From NCBI GenBank assembly GCA_002343445.1, contig DDSP01000070.1, positions 571 to 57,005 of the forward strand: a stretch of DNA of 56,435 nt, written 5' to 3'. Shown piece after piece: positions 16,036 to 24,592 of the stretch. The translations under genes were made by a program, and so were the position numbers. Positions within the stretch are counted from its first letter, which is position 1; each line of letters opens with the position of its first letter. A model generated the notes under the pieces. That model was not told the origin of the DNA. It searched no databases and saw only the letters and a list, made by a program, of their open reading frames with translations. The stretch comes from Chthonomonas sp. UBA2387. GTDB taxonomy: Bacteria > Armatimonadota > Fimbriimonadia > Fimbriimonadales > Fimbriimonadaceae.

Positions 16036-17892
16036 CTAGGCAGGCAACAACGTCCGCACCACGCGAAAGTCGGGCGTCGGGTCCTCGAACGGCAAGCTCA
16101 CGAGGATTTGGCCGTTATGCCCTTGCAGTTCGTCGCCCACGTTGGTCCACTCGGCACCCACCATCTTCTGAACTTGGTACTTGCAGATGGATTGGGACAC
16201 GAACCGCACGTCCAGGGTGCTGTGCGAGCCCTCGTCGTCGGTCCAGTGGTACGGCTCGACGATCTCGTTCATGGGCAACAGGTTCGAGCTTGGCGTCCGG
16301 GGTGCGAGTCGCGTCGGAACGAGTTGCTCCAGCCGTTGCTTGAGTTCGGCGCGGGCCAGGCGCTCTTGCGGGGTCGAACGGGGGACCAGACCTTTGCGAT
16401 CGGCCCAGGCGCTCACGTTGTGGAGCTCGACGGGCAGACCGGTGGCAGCGTCTACGTCGGTCACCAGGTTGTAGAACTCCTCCTCTTCCTTGTGGTCGTA
16501 GAAGGCGTCCCAGTAGCGCACGAACTTGTAGTCTTTCGTTCGGATCATCTGCAACCGGTTGGAGCCGTCGATCACGCCGTTGTGACCGGCGGTCTGCTGA
16601 CCGGCGCAGATGTCGTCGTAGGTGAAGATCACCTCGTCCTGAACGCTGAGGTTCGGGTTGGAGAAGATGGACGAATAGTCGAATCCAGCGAACCCGAACT
16701 TGTTCCAATTGGGCACGTTGCAGAAGCTCGCCAAGGTGGGCAGGAAGTCCACGTGGGAGACCAGCGCATCGCTCGTTTGTCCTTTGGGGAACATCACGGG
16801 GTTCGACCAGATGCACGGGATGTTGATCGCTTCTTCGTAGGCCATGAACGCCTTCTGGCGCAGACCGCCGTGGGTCAGGCCCATCTCGCCGTGGTCGGCG
16901 ATTCGGATGATCATCGTGTCGCGATGGAGGGCCCGCCCCGCCTCGCTGGCCTCGAGCAGTTGGATGATTTTGTACATCTCCGTGTCCACGAGCTTGATGA
17001 GATTGCCGTAGAAGTTGATGTAGTTGAGCATCCGCTCGGTGGTGCCCAGCACGCCCAGGCCCGCGAGCCGGATGAGCAGTTGGCCATGCACCGTGGGTTT
17101 GCGGTTCGTGAACAGGTTCTCGTCCACCGTGGGGGGCAGTTGGATCGGACCCTGAAGCATCGCCGGACTGTAGCCGCCGTTCGGGGAGTTGCCCGGGTAG
17201 CCGAGGACATCGTGCGGGTTGACCAGCGACACGACCAGGCAGAAAGGTCGACTCGAGCCCTTGGCGATCCGATCTTGCAGGAATTGCAGCGCATCTTCCA
17301 CAAATCGGCCGTCGTTGTTCGCGTCGCCCCCGCCGTAGTTCTCGATCTTGGTGTCTTCACCCGCGTCGGGCGGATCCCAGCCGTCGAAGCCGTAGCGCGA
17401 GATGTCGTCGTGAACCTTGGTGCCGTCCGCCCGGTGGACCGGTTTGCTCAGGTGCCATTTGCCCTTGTAGATGACGTCGTATCCGCCGGACTTCAGGACG
17501 GTAGCCAGGTTCGGCAGGTTCGCATCCAGTTGATGCTCGCCGAACGACTGGGTGAAGCCGTCGGTCAGCGTGTCGGTGTTCAGGTGCTGGGCCGGGTAGA
17601 GACCGGTGAAGATAGACGTTCGCGAAGGCGTGCACATGCACGTGTTGGTGAACGCGTTCCGGAACTCCATGCCGTGTTGGCGCAACGCGGTGAGGCACGG
17701 CAGGTTGTCCTCGGCCCACCCTTCGGGGAACCAACGCAGGGCGCGGTCCTGATCGGTCAGAAAGATGATGATGTTCCTGGGCTTGGAACCACCTTTCGAC
17801 TGGATAGGCATCAGCGCCGGGTAGGCGGCGGCGGCAAGTCCGGCACCACCCATGAGTTTGAGGACGCTGCGTCGACTCGGCTTGGCGTTCAT
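16036..17892 (-). CDS. Sulfatase (type I, formylglycine-dependent), Tat-exported
   Basis: A 618-residue arylsulfatase-family enzyme hydrolysing sulfate esters, probably on carbohydrate. The N-terminus PSRRSVLKLMGGAGLAAAAYP is a twin-arginine signal, so it acts outside the cytoplasm. The metal motif IIIFLTDQD and the maturation motif CTPSR are present; C87 would be converted to formylglycine. GKWHLSKP and DHGEMGLTHG carry further active-site residues. It is downstream of a two-part ABC transporter and a porin on the same strand, suggesting use of a sulfated glycan. A formylglycine-generating enzyme is not in the window. Confidence 0.92.
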   Translation of the reverse strand: MNAKPSRRSVLKLMGGAGLAAAAYPALMPIQSKGGSKPRNIIIFLTDQDRALRWFPEGWAEDNLPCLTALRQHGMEFRNAFTNTCMCTPSRTSIFTGLYPAQHLNTDTLTDGFTQSFGEHQLDANLPNLATVLKSGGYDVIYKGKWHLSKPVHRADGTKVHDDISRYGFDGWDPPDAGEDTKIENYGGGDANNDGRFVEDALQFLQDRIAKGSSRPFCLVVSLVNPHDVLGYPGNSPNGGYSPAMLQGPIQLPPTVDENLFTNRKPTVHGQLLIRLAGLGVLGTTERMLNYINFYGNLIKLVDTEMYKIIQLLEASEAGRALHRDTMIIRIADHGEMGLTHGGLRQKAFMAYEEAINIPCIWSNPVMFPKGQTSDALVSHVDFLPTLASFCNVPNWNKFGFAGFDYSSIFSNPNLSVQDEVIFTYDDICAGQQTAGHNGVIDGSNRLQMIRTKDYKFVRYWDAFYDHKEEEEFYNLVTDVDAATGLPVELHNVSAWADRKGLVPRSTPQERLARAELKQRLEQLVPTRLAPRTPSSNLLPMNEIVEPYHWTDDEGSHSTLDVRFVSQSICKYQVQKMVGAEWTNVGDELQGHNGQILVSLPFEDPTPDFRVVRTLLPA

Positions 17893-17931
17893 ACCCGCAA
17901 GCCTAGCAGGGACTTTTGGCCCAATGCAACC

Positions 17932-18822
17932 CTATTTCAAGCCGCTCATGGCAATTCCCTTGACGAAGTACTTCTGGCCAACGGCAAAGATGACCAAAAG
18001 GGGAATCATGACCAGCACCGACGCCGCCATGACGAGGTCCCACCGCTCGCCGTTCAGAGCCGAATAGGTTCGCAGCCCGAGTTCGAGCGTCTGCTTTTCC
18101 GGGCTGTTCAAGTACAAGAGGGGACCCATGAAGTCGCGCCAGTTGTAGATGAACGAGAAGACCCCGACGGTCGCCAGCGCCGGTCCGGAGAGGGGCATGA
18201 CGATGCGCCAGAAGATCGTGGCGTGCGACGCCCCGTCGATCAGGGCAGCCTCGTCGAGTTCCCGCGGCAAACCCATGAAGAACTGGCGCAAAAGGAAAAT
18301 GTTGTACGCGCCGCCGCCGAACCAAGCCGGTACCGTGAGCGGCATAAACGTATCGATCCAGTACAGATACTTATACAGAACGAACGTTGGGATCATCGTG
18401 ACGATGCCGGGCAGCATCATGGTGCTGAGCAAGAGCACGAACAGCCGATTGCGACCCCGAAACTTCAGCCGAGCGAACGCATAGGCGACCAAGCTCGAGC
18501 TGACGATGACGCCCGCCGTCGAGATGACGGCGATCACCGTGCTGTTTCGGAGGAACTTGACGAAGCTCACGTTCGGGTTGGTCAGCACCAGCCGGAAGTT
18601 CTCCCATGTGAACTCGACGGGCCATGCCCAAACCGACGTCCGGTCAATCTCCGACATCGTTTTGAACGACATCGCGAGCATCACATAGAACGGGACGAGC
18701 ATCGCCAAGGCGCCCACCACCAGAAGGACGGCGATGAACCAGCGTCCAGCCGCTTCGGCACGTTCGGCGCGCCGAGCGGAAGCGGCGGCAGCCTGAGCGG
18801 CGTCTGGCGTCGAAACGCTCAC
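17932..18822 (-). CDS. Carbohydrate ABC transporter permease (MalG type)
   Basis: A 296-residue inner-membrane permease with six hydrophobic helices. The EAA-loop DEAALIDGASHATIFWRIVMPL contacts the ATPase, and the end KGIAMSGLK is typical for MalG/LacG-like subunits. The GTG start at 18822 is chosen because it has a strong GGAGG ribosome-binding site and overlaps the stop of the upstream fusion gene as GTGA. The longer ATG frame to 18849 would lie inside that gene. It pairs with the permease half of the fusion protein. No ATPase gene is nearby, so a shared MsmK-like ATPase is presumed. Confidence 0.88.
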   Translation of the reverse strand: MSVSTPDAAQAAAASARRAERAEAAGRWFIAVLLVVGALAMLVPFYVMLAMSFKTMSEIDRTSVWAWPVEFTWENFRLVLTNPNVSFVKFLRNSTVIAVISTAGVIVSSSLVAYAFARLKFRGRNRLFVLLLSTMMLPGIVTMIPTFVLYKYLYWIDTFMPLTVPAWFGGGAYNIFLLRQFFMGLPRELDEAALIDGASHATIFWRIVMPLSGPALATVGVFSFIYNWRDFMGPLLYLNSPEKQTLELGLRTYSALNGERWDLVMAASVLVMIPLLVIFAVGQKYFVKGIAMSGLK

Positions 18823-21215
18823 TTGACCTCCGATTCGTAGTAGACCCACTTACTCATCTTGAACTGAACCATGGTAAAGAAGAGGATGATCACGAAGAGC
18901 ACCCATGCCAATGCGGACGCGTAGCCCATGCGCAACGAGGTGAACGCCTGATTGTACAAGTGCAACATGAAGAACCTGGTCGAATCGCCCGGACCACCCG
19001 CCGTGATGACGAATGCCTGGGTGAAGACCTGGAAGCTCCCGATGACGCCGGTGATCAGGACGAAGAAGAGCGAGGGCGTGAGCAATGGAAACGTGACGTT
19101 GCGAAACTTCTTCCAAGTTCCCGCCCCGTCGAGCAGCGCCGCCTCGTAGTAGTGCTGCGGGATCGCTTGGAGACCCGCCAAGAGGATGACCATGCCGCCG
19201 CCGATGCCCCACAGGGACATGATGATGAGCGCCGGCAAAGCGGTCGCCTCGTTGCCCAACCAGTTCACCGGCTCGCCCGTCGGCGAGTAGCGACCGAGGA
19301 ACGTGGCCAATCCGAGGAAGTCGCCTTTGCCGTCAGCGCCGTAGATCACCGTGTTGACGAGGCCGCCTTCGGGCTGGAACAGCCGTCGCCAGATCAAGGA
19401 GGCCGCCACCACGCTGGCCAGCGAAGGCAGGTAGTAGCAGGTCCGATAGAGCGGCATGCCGCGCACCTTCTGGTTCAGCAGCAACGCCAGGCCCAGAGAG
19501 CCCAGCACCCCCAAGGGGACGGCAAAGAACGTGTAGACAAAGGTGACGCGAAGGCTCACCCAGAACCGCGGGTCGCCCGAGAACGCCTCCTGGTAGTTCT
19601 GCATGCCGCGCCAACGGGCAGGCAAGATGACGTCCCAATCCGCGAAGCTCATGAGCAGCGAGAGCACCATGGGGCCGAGGGTGAACACGACCAGACCGAT
19701 GAGGAAGGGCGAAATGAACCAATAGGCCGTGCGGCTCTCCTGTTTCTCGCGCAGCGTGGCTTTGACGTGCCGCTCGGGCCAGTACACCCAGAACAGCATG
19801 CCGCCAATGACCACCGCTCCCAGAGCAAGGCCGATCCACCAATTGAACGGCGGCAGGTGTTGCTCGACCAAGATCGCGTCCATCCTGGCTTGCCCCTCGG
19901 CGACGCCTCGATCGAGGGCGGCCTTGGCTGTGGTTTCCCCGTTCCACAAGCCATCGAGCCGGGCGTTGACGAGGTCGCGCACTTCGGGCCAGTAGTCGGC
20001 GGTCGGACCGAAGGTGACGTGCGGAACGGAGGTGTCCGTCACGATCCGGTTCTTCGGATACTGCATCGGCTCCGGCGTGTTCGGTCCTGGAATCCAAGGC
20101 TCGCGAAGCGAAAGGCCTCGGATCGCGGGTTGGGCCAGCCCGCTCTCGGCGAGGTCCTTCATGCCTTCGGGACCGGCCATCCACTGCGTGAGCAGCCACG
20201 CTTCCTTGGGATGCTTGGTCGAACTCAGGATGCAGTAGCCCGACCCGCCCGTCGAATACCGTCGGCTGCCGTCTCGGAACGCCGGGAACCACGTGATGTC
20301 GTAGTCGAAGAAGCCCGTCTTGCCCGGTTCGAGCACCTTGCGAATGTTGGGCACCTCCCAAATGCCCGACTGGAACATGGCCACGCGCTGGCTGGTGAAC
20401 ATCGCCCGCGTGTTGGTCTGGAGCACGTTCACGACCTCGGCATTGTTGGGGACCCACTTCTCCTTGTTCATCAGGTCGGCGGCGAACTGATAGGCTTCGG
20501 CATGCTTTTCGGAGTTGGCAAGGATCTTGGTGGGCGCTTCGAGGTTGTCGACGGGGTCGCCCGCATAGGGAAGCGCGAACGAATCGGCCAGCAGCTGGGG
20601 CCATCCTGGCGCATATCCCCAGCGGGTGGTCTTGCCTCCGCCGTCCTTCTTGGTCAGCTCGCGCACCACCCACAGGAAGTCCTTCTCGCGGAGTTCGGGG
20701 CGGACTTTGAAGTCCCACGTCCACGTCCCGTCCGGGTACGGAATCCCGGCCTCGTCGAACATCCGCTTGTTGTAGTAGATCAGCGAGATCGGAGCAATAT
20801 CCCGCGGAAGAACATAGACGTTTCCATGAAACGAGTGGGCGTCGACGATCTCCTTGTAGTATTCGTTGATGTCGAAGCCGGGGGTTTCGTCGAAGAACTC
20901 GTTGAGGGGGAGGAGGGCGCCGCGCTTGGCCAACGACTGGAAGTTCTGGAAGCCCATCATCGCCACGTCCGGCGCGACGTTGGCGGCGTACTGCGTCAGG
21001 ATCTTCTGGAAGTAGAGGCTCCAGTCGATGTTCTCCAGCCTCACTTCGATGTGGGGATATCGCTCCTCGAAGCGTGCGATGGACTTGCGGAGCACGCGGA
21101 GGGATTCGTCGCCATCCCACGACGTCAAGCGGAGCGTGACCTTCTTGGGCTCCTGGGCAGGCGCGACGCACGCAACACAAAGGAGGAGGGTCAGGATCAG
21201 CCAGCGCCAGGGCAT
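18819..21215 (-). CDS. Fusion of extracellular sugar-binding protein and MalF-type ABC permease
   Basis: A single 798-residue frame joins two subunits that are normally separate. Residues 1-21 are a signal/anchor helix. About 25-450 form a family-1 solute-binding protein (TLRLTSWDGDESLRVLR, YNKRMFDEAGIPYPDGTW, GSGYCILSSTKHPKEAW). A helix near 455-475 (GLALGAVVIGGMLFWVYW) re-enters the membrane. Residues ~495-798 are a six-helix permease with EAA loop YYEAALLDGAGTWKKF. The topology is consistent: periplasmic binding domain, cytoplasmic basic linker PERHVKATLREK, then permease. It works with the MalG-type gene downstream. Confidence 0.9.
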   Translation of the reverse strand: MPWRWLILTLLLCVACVAPAQEPKKVTLRLTSWDGDESLRVLRKSIARFEERYPHIEVRLENIDWSLYFQKILTQYAANVAPDVAMMGFQNFQSLAKRGALLPLNEFFDETPGFDINEYYKEIVDAHSFHGNVYVLPRDIAPISLIYYNKRMFDEAGIPYPDGTWTWDFKVRPELREKDFLWVVRELTKKDGGGKTTRWGYAPGWPQLLADSFALPYAGDPVDNLEAPTKILANSEKHAEAYQFAADLMNKEKWVPNNAEVVNVLQTNTRAMFTSQRVAMFQSGIWEVPNIRKVLEPGKTGFFDYDITWFPAFRDGSRRYSTGGSGYCILSSTKHPKEAWLLTQWMAGPEGMKDLAESGLAQPAIRGLSLREPWIPGPNTPEPMQYPKNRIVTDTSVPHVTFGPTADYWPEVRDLVNARLDGLWNGETTAKAALDRGVAEGQARMDAILVEQHLPPFNWWIGLALGAVVIGGMLFWVYWPERHVKATLREKQESRTAYWFISPFLIGLVVFTLGPMVLSLLMSFADWDVILPARWRGMQNYQEAFSGDPRFWVSLRVTFVYTFFAVPLGVLGSLGLALLLNQKVRGMPLYRTCYYLPSLASVVAASLIWRRLFQPEGGLVNTVIYGADGKGDFLGLATFLGRYSPTGEPVNWLGNEATALPALIIMSLWGIGGGMVILLAGLQAIPQHYYEAALLDGAGTWKKFRNVTFPLLTPSLFFVLITGVIGSFQVFTQAFVITAGGPGDSTRFFMLHLYNQAFTSLRMGYASALAWVLFVIILFFTMVQFKMSKWVYYESEVK

Positions 21216-21251
21216 CGCGCTCCGAATTCGTCGCCCCTGATTGGATTCCTT

Positions 21252-22364
21252 CTAGAACTTGGCTTGAACCTGAACGGTGAACGCGTCGCGGTGCGGGAAG
21301 CTCTCGATCTGGCGTCGCACCAGACTGGTCTGGATCCGAGCCTTGTCGTCGAGGTGGTAGATGGCGCCCAGGGACCACTGCGTCTCGTTCCCATCGGCCA
21401 AGGAGGCCAACTCGCTGTTCATCCGGTCGAACCGACCTGCGAACTCCCAGCGGGAACCGACCCGCCAGCGAACCGAGCCGTAGCCTGAAAACGACCGAGC
21501 ATCTCCATCGAACCCGTTGGCGACTTCCGTGGTCAGGAGCACCGGACCCGTCTGAAAGGCCACTTCGCCTCCGAGGCGTTCCCGCCGCCGGTCGGACAGG
21601 CCACCGAACAGCCCAGCGACGCCAAGATGAAGCCCTGGCACGACGGAAGGCCGATAGACCACGCGGCCGCCGACGATTTTGCCGGTGTCGGTGTCCCGGG
21701 CGTTCATGGTCTCTCCCACCCCGTTCAGCACGGCACCCGTGATCGTCCAGTCGCCCACTGCCTTGTGCACCTGCAGACCCAACTCGCGAACATCTCCGAA
21801 CCGCAGGATCGTATTCAGCATCGAACGCTCGGTCTGTTCCAGGTTGTCCGTCGGGTGGAGACCTTCCTTGCTGAACGGAACCTTCTTTTGGCCGACTTCG
21901 ATGGTCCAGCCGCCTCCGGGCCGGTAGGCGACGAAGGCATCTTGCAGCATGCGCGAACGTTGGTCAACCTCGACGTCGGTCACAACGCCTGCAGCTTTGG
22001 TCGTGGCGAGTCGGGTTGACTTGGCCGGATCGAACATCAGCACCCAGTCCAGATCCCGGCCTATCTTCCCGCCGAGTTTGATCTCCATCCGACGGGTCAG
22101 GAAGCCTGCCGCAAAGCCCTTGCCCGCTTCGAATCGCGTCTGCGCCAGAAGAGAAACCGCGATCGGGGGCTCGGCGGGCTTCTTCGCGAGCGCTTGCTCC
22201 AGGGCTGTCAGCCGGGCGTCGAACCGCTCCTGCATGGCGGCTTGCTCCCGGCGCAGCGCTTCGATTTCGCGCAGAAGAGCCTCGCGAGATTGCTCCTGAG
22301 CGTGCGGGGCGCAAGCAACGACCAGCGCGAGCGAGACCATTCCAGAACGAACGCGACGAACCAT
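21252..22364 (-). CDS. Outer-membrane porin, phosphate-selective OprO/OprP-like
   Basis: A 370-residue protein with a signal peptide ending near AHAQEQ. A coiled-coil segment follows at residues ~25-65 (LLREIEALRREQAAMQERF, rich in Glu/Arg/Leu). The rest is a beta-barrel region resembling porin O/P: LTRRMEIKLGGKIGRDLDW, LQDAFVAYRP, VGQKKVPFSKEGL, terminating in aromatic-ended strands (QVQAKF). The final Phe is the usual outer-membrane insertion signal. It is the first gene of the transporter/sulfatase run, likely the outer-membrane entry port, and indicates a diderm cell. Confidence 0.82.
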   Translation of the reverse strand: MVRRVRSGMVSLALVVACAPHAQEQSREALLREIEALRREQAAMQERFDARLTALEQALAKKPAEPPIAVSLLAQTRFEAGKGFAAGFLTRRMEIKLGGKIGRDLDWVLMFDPAKSTRLATTKAAGVVTDVEVDQRSRMLQDAFVAYRPGGGWTIEVGQKKVPFSKEGLHPTDNLEQTERSMLNTILRFGDVRELGLQVHKAVGDWTITGAVLNGVGETMNARDTDTGKIVGGRVVYRPSVVPGLHLGVAGLFGGLSDRRRERLGGEVAFQTGPVLLTTEVANGFDGDARSFSGYGSVRWRVGSRWEFAGRFDRMNSELASLADGNETQWSLGAIYHLDDKARIQTSLVRRQIESFPHRDAFTVQVQAKF

Positions 22365-22473
22365 CGTCGGAAAGGATAGCCGATTCCTTAACAGTCCCTT
22401 AACCCCTCGGCCAACCAGGGAGCGGACCTCTTTGCAGGGTCAAACCGGGGCTCCTAGGTACACTCGGACACCA

Positions 22474-22878
22474 ATGGCCACTCTGGATGGCGATCTCGTT
22501 CGACACGCTCTGGAAACGGCGCGACAGCATGGCTTCGCCTCCGTGCGGCTCGAGGTCGGCGATCACAAGTTCGTTGCCGAGTGCGGGCCAGTGTCGCACG
22601 AAGACGGCCAGGCGCCGTCGGTCCTCGCCGAGAGCGAGGGAGTGGTGGTCCTGGACACCGTGGTCGAGGCCCCATGTGTCGGCTACTTCCGCCCAGCGAT
22701 TCCGCCCCTATCGGTCGGGGACAAGGTCGAGCCTGGCGACGTCGTGGGCTCGGTGATTGCGCTCGGGCTTGCCACAGACGTTTCTGTGGCCGTCGGAGGG
22801 ATCGTTGCATCGCTCGACGTCGAGCCAGATCAGCCCGTTGAGTTCGGACAGAAGCTCATCACGGTGAGGCCCGAATGA
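22474..22878 (+). CDS. Biotin carboxyl carrier protein-like protein lacking the biotinylated lysine
   Basis: A 134-residue protein whose second half (residues 60-134) aligns with the BCCP biotinyl domain: VEAPCVGYFRP, VGDKVEPGDVVGSV and IVASLDVEPDQPVEFGQKL. At the hairpin where BCCP has EAMKM/L, this protein has IALGLATD. The biotin-accepting Lys is Gly98 and the flanking Glu and Met are also lost. It therefore cannot carry biotin in the normal way. It is encoded just before a prepilin-like gene and accC, where accB would be expected. A structural or inhibitory role in acetyl-CoA carboxylase, like plant BADC proteins, is an inference. Another true AccB may exist elsewhere. Confidence 0.8.
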   Translation: MATLDGDLVRHALETARQHGFASVRLEVGDHKFVAECGPVSHEDGQAPSVLAESEGVVVLDTVVEAPCVGYFRPAIPPLSVGDKVEPGDVVGSVIALGLATDVSVAVGGIVASLDVEPDQPVEFGQKLITVRPE

Positions 22879-23237
22879 AGCAACGCGGCCACACCCTTGT
22901 CGGCACACTGGCCGTCATCGCCATTCTCGGCATCCTCATCGGCGGCTACTACATGGGCGGCTTCGGCGCGAAGAACAGCAAGGATGGCGAGCCCAAGACG
23001 GTTGTCGGTCAGGTCAAGCGACAGGCCGACAAGACCGTCGTGCAGAGCAACCTGCGCCAGATCCGCACCGCCATCGAGATGCACCGGCAGATGAACGACG
23101 ACGCGTACCCGCAGACGCTCGACGAACTCCGGCTGCCCAAGGAAATCACGACCGACCCGAACACCGATCAGCCCTTTGCTTACGATCCAGCCACGGGTGC
23201 CGTGTGGTCCACGGTGCAAGGCTACGAGGAACTGTGA
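22875..23237 (+). CDS. Prepilin-like secreted/membrane protein
   Basis: A 120-residue protein with an N-terminal type IV pilin-like leader (MKQRGHTLVGTLAVIAILGILIGG) and a soluble domain. That domain contains VVQSNLRQIRTAIEMHRQMNDDAYPQTLDEL, resembling the alpha-helix and the end of type II secretion pseudopilins. The processing site reads G-HTLVG, so the usual Phe+1 and Glu+5 are replaced by His and Gly. The start overlaps the BCCP-like stop (ATGA) and its TGA overlaps the accC ATG, so it sits inside the carboxylase operon. Its role there is unknown. Confidence 0.75.
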   Translation: MKQRGHTLVGTLAVIAILGILIGGYYMGGFGAKNSKDGEPKTVVGQVKRQADKTVVQSNLRQIRTAIEMHRQMNDDAYPQTLDELRLPKEITTDPNTDQPFAYDPATGAVWSTVQGYEEL

Positions 23238-24592
23238 TGCTCAAGAAAGTCCTGATCGCCAACCGAGGCGAGATCGCCTGCCGCGTCATCCGAGCATGTC
23301 GCGAACTCGGCATCGCCACCGTGGCCGTGCATTCTCGGGCCGACAAGGACAGCCTTCACGTGTCGCTCGCCGACCAGGCGATTTGCATCGGTGCCGGTTC
23401 CAACACGGACAGCTACCTGAACATGGCCAACGTGTTGATGGCCTGCGAAATCTCGGGTGCCGATGCCGTTCACCCCGGCTACGGGTACTTCAGCGAACGG
23501 GCCCGATTCGCCGAAGCGCTCGAAGCCATCGGCGTCAAGTTCATCGGCCCCCCCTCGACGGCCATCAAGGCGATGGGCGACAAGGCGCTGGCCAAGCATG
23601 CGGCCATTGAATCCGGATGCCCCGTGGTTCCGGGCTCCGAGGGAGCGGTTCCCGACGAGACGGCCGCCGCCGCCATTGCCGAAGAGATCGGCTACCCCAT
23701 CTTGCTCAAGGCGGTCGCTGGTGGTGGAGGGCGAGGCATTCGCCGCGTGGGGAACCCGTCCGAGCTAGCCAACGCGTGGCGAACCGCCCAAGCCGAAGCC
23801 CAGGCCAGCTTTGGAAACAACGAGATCATCGTCGAGAAGTTCGTCGAGGAACCCCGCCACGTCGAGATCCAGATCATTGCCGACCAACACGGGAACACGG
23901 TGTATCTGGGCGAGCGCGAGTGCTCGGTTCAGAACCCGAGGCACCAGAAGATCGTCGAGGAAGCCCCGTTCGATCGGTTGCCTGTAGAGGTTCGCCAGAA
24001 GATCGGCGAGGCCGCCGTTCGCGTCTCGCAGAAGGTCGGCTACGTCAACGCCGGCACGGTCGAGTTCCTCGTGGATTCGAACTTCGACTTTTACTTCCTT
24101 GAAATGAACACGCGGCTCCAAGTCGAGCACCCCGTGACCGAGGAAGTCGTCGGGCTGGACCTGGTGCACTTGATGCTCCGAATCGCGGCCGGGGAGCCCC
24201 TGCCCTTCACCCAAAGCGACATCACCCTCAAGGGCCACTCGATCGAGGCGCGCATCACGGCTCAAGACCCGGATCGCGACTTCGCTCCCAGCACCGGTCC
24301 CATCACGCTGTGGCAGGCCCCGTGCGGCAGAGGGGTCCGCATGGAAACGTTCGTCTATTCCGGCCTCTCGATCACGCCGTTCTACGACCCCCTTCTGGCC
24401 AAGCTCATCGTGACCGCGGGCACGCGCGCCGAGGCCGTGCGGAAGTTGCAGGTCGCTCTGGACGAGTTCGAGGTCGGCGGTATCGCCACCAACATCCCCT
24501 TCCTTCGCAGGCTTGTCGCGCATCCCGATTACGTCTCGGGCGAGGTGACCACCCAGTTCGTCAAGCGGTTCCTGGAGGAAACCCCCGTTTGA
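23237..24592 (+). CDS. accC: Biotin carboxylase subunit of acetyl-CoA carboxylase
   Basis: This ATP-dependent enzyme carboxylates biotin on BCCP, the first step of malonyl-CoA formation. The 451-residue protein has LIANRGEIACRVIRA, a glycine-rich ATP loop VAGGGGRGIRRV, the metal/biotin region FLEMNTRLQVEHPVTEEVVGLDL, and SIEARITAQDP. The usual CSxQRRHQK block reads CSVQNPRHQK, one residue longer. The start at 23237 shares a TGATG overlap with the upstream gene. A pyruvate carboxylase A subunit or propionyl-CoA carboxylase subunit is an alternative, but the context with a BCCP-like gene favours AccC. Confidence 0.93.
   Translation: MLKKVLIANRGEIACRVIRACRELGIATVAVHSRADKDSLHVSLADQAICIGAGSNTDSYLNMANVLMACEISGADAVHPGYGYFSERARFAEALEAIGVKFIGPPSTAIKAMGDKALAKHAAIESGCPVVPGSEGAVPDETAAAAIAEEIGYPILLKAVAGGGGRGIRRVGNPSELANAWRTAQAEAQASFGNNEIIVEKFVEEPRHVEIQIIADQHGNTVYLGERECSVQNPRHQKIVEEAPFDRLPVEVRQKIGEAAVRVSQKVGYVNAGTVEFLVDSNFDFYFLEMNTRLQVEHPVTEEVVGLDLVHLMLRIAAGEPLPFTQSDITLKGHSIEARITAQDPDRDFAPSTGPITLWQAPCGRGVRMETFVYSGLSITPFYDPLLAKLIVTAGTRAEAVRKLQVALDEFEVGGIATNIPFLRRLVAHPDYVSGEVTTQFVKRFLEETPV

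Noticed and set aside
15733..18840. 1035-residue plus-strand frame across the sulfatase and permease genes
   Set aside because: The sense genes on the minus strand have clear domains; this long frame is a GC-driven antisense artefact, rich in His/Arg/Gln.
18960..21488. 842-residue plus-strand frame
   Set aside because: Antisense to the transporter fusion gene, no motif, composition typical of reverse-strand shadows.
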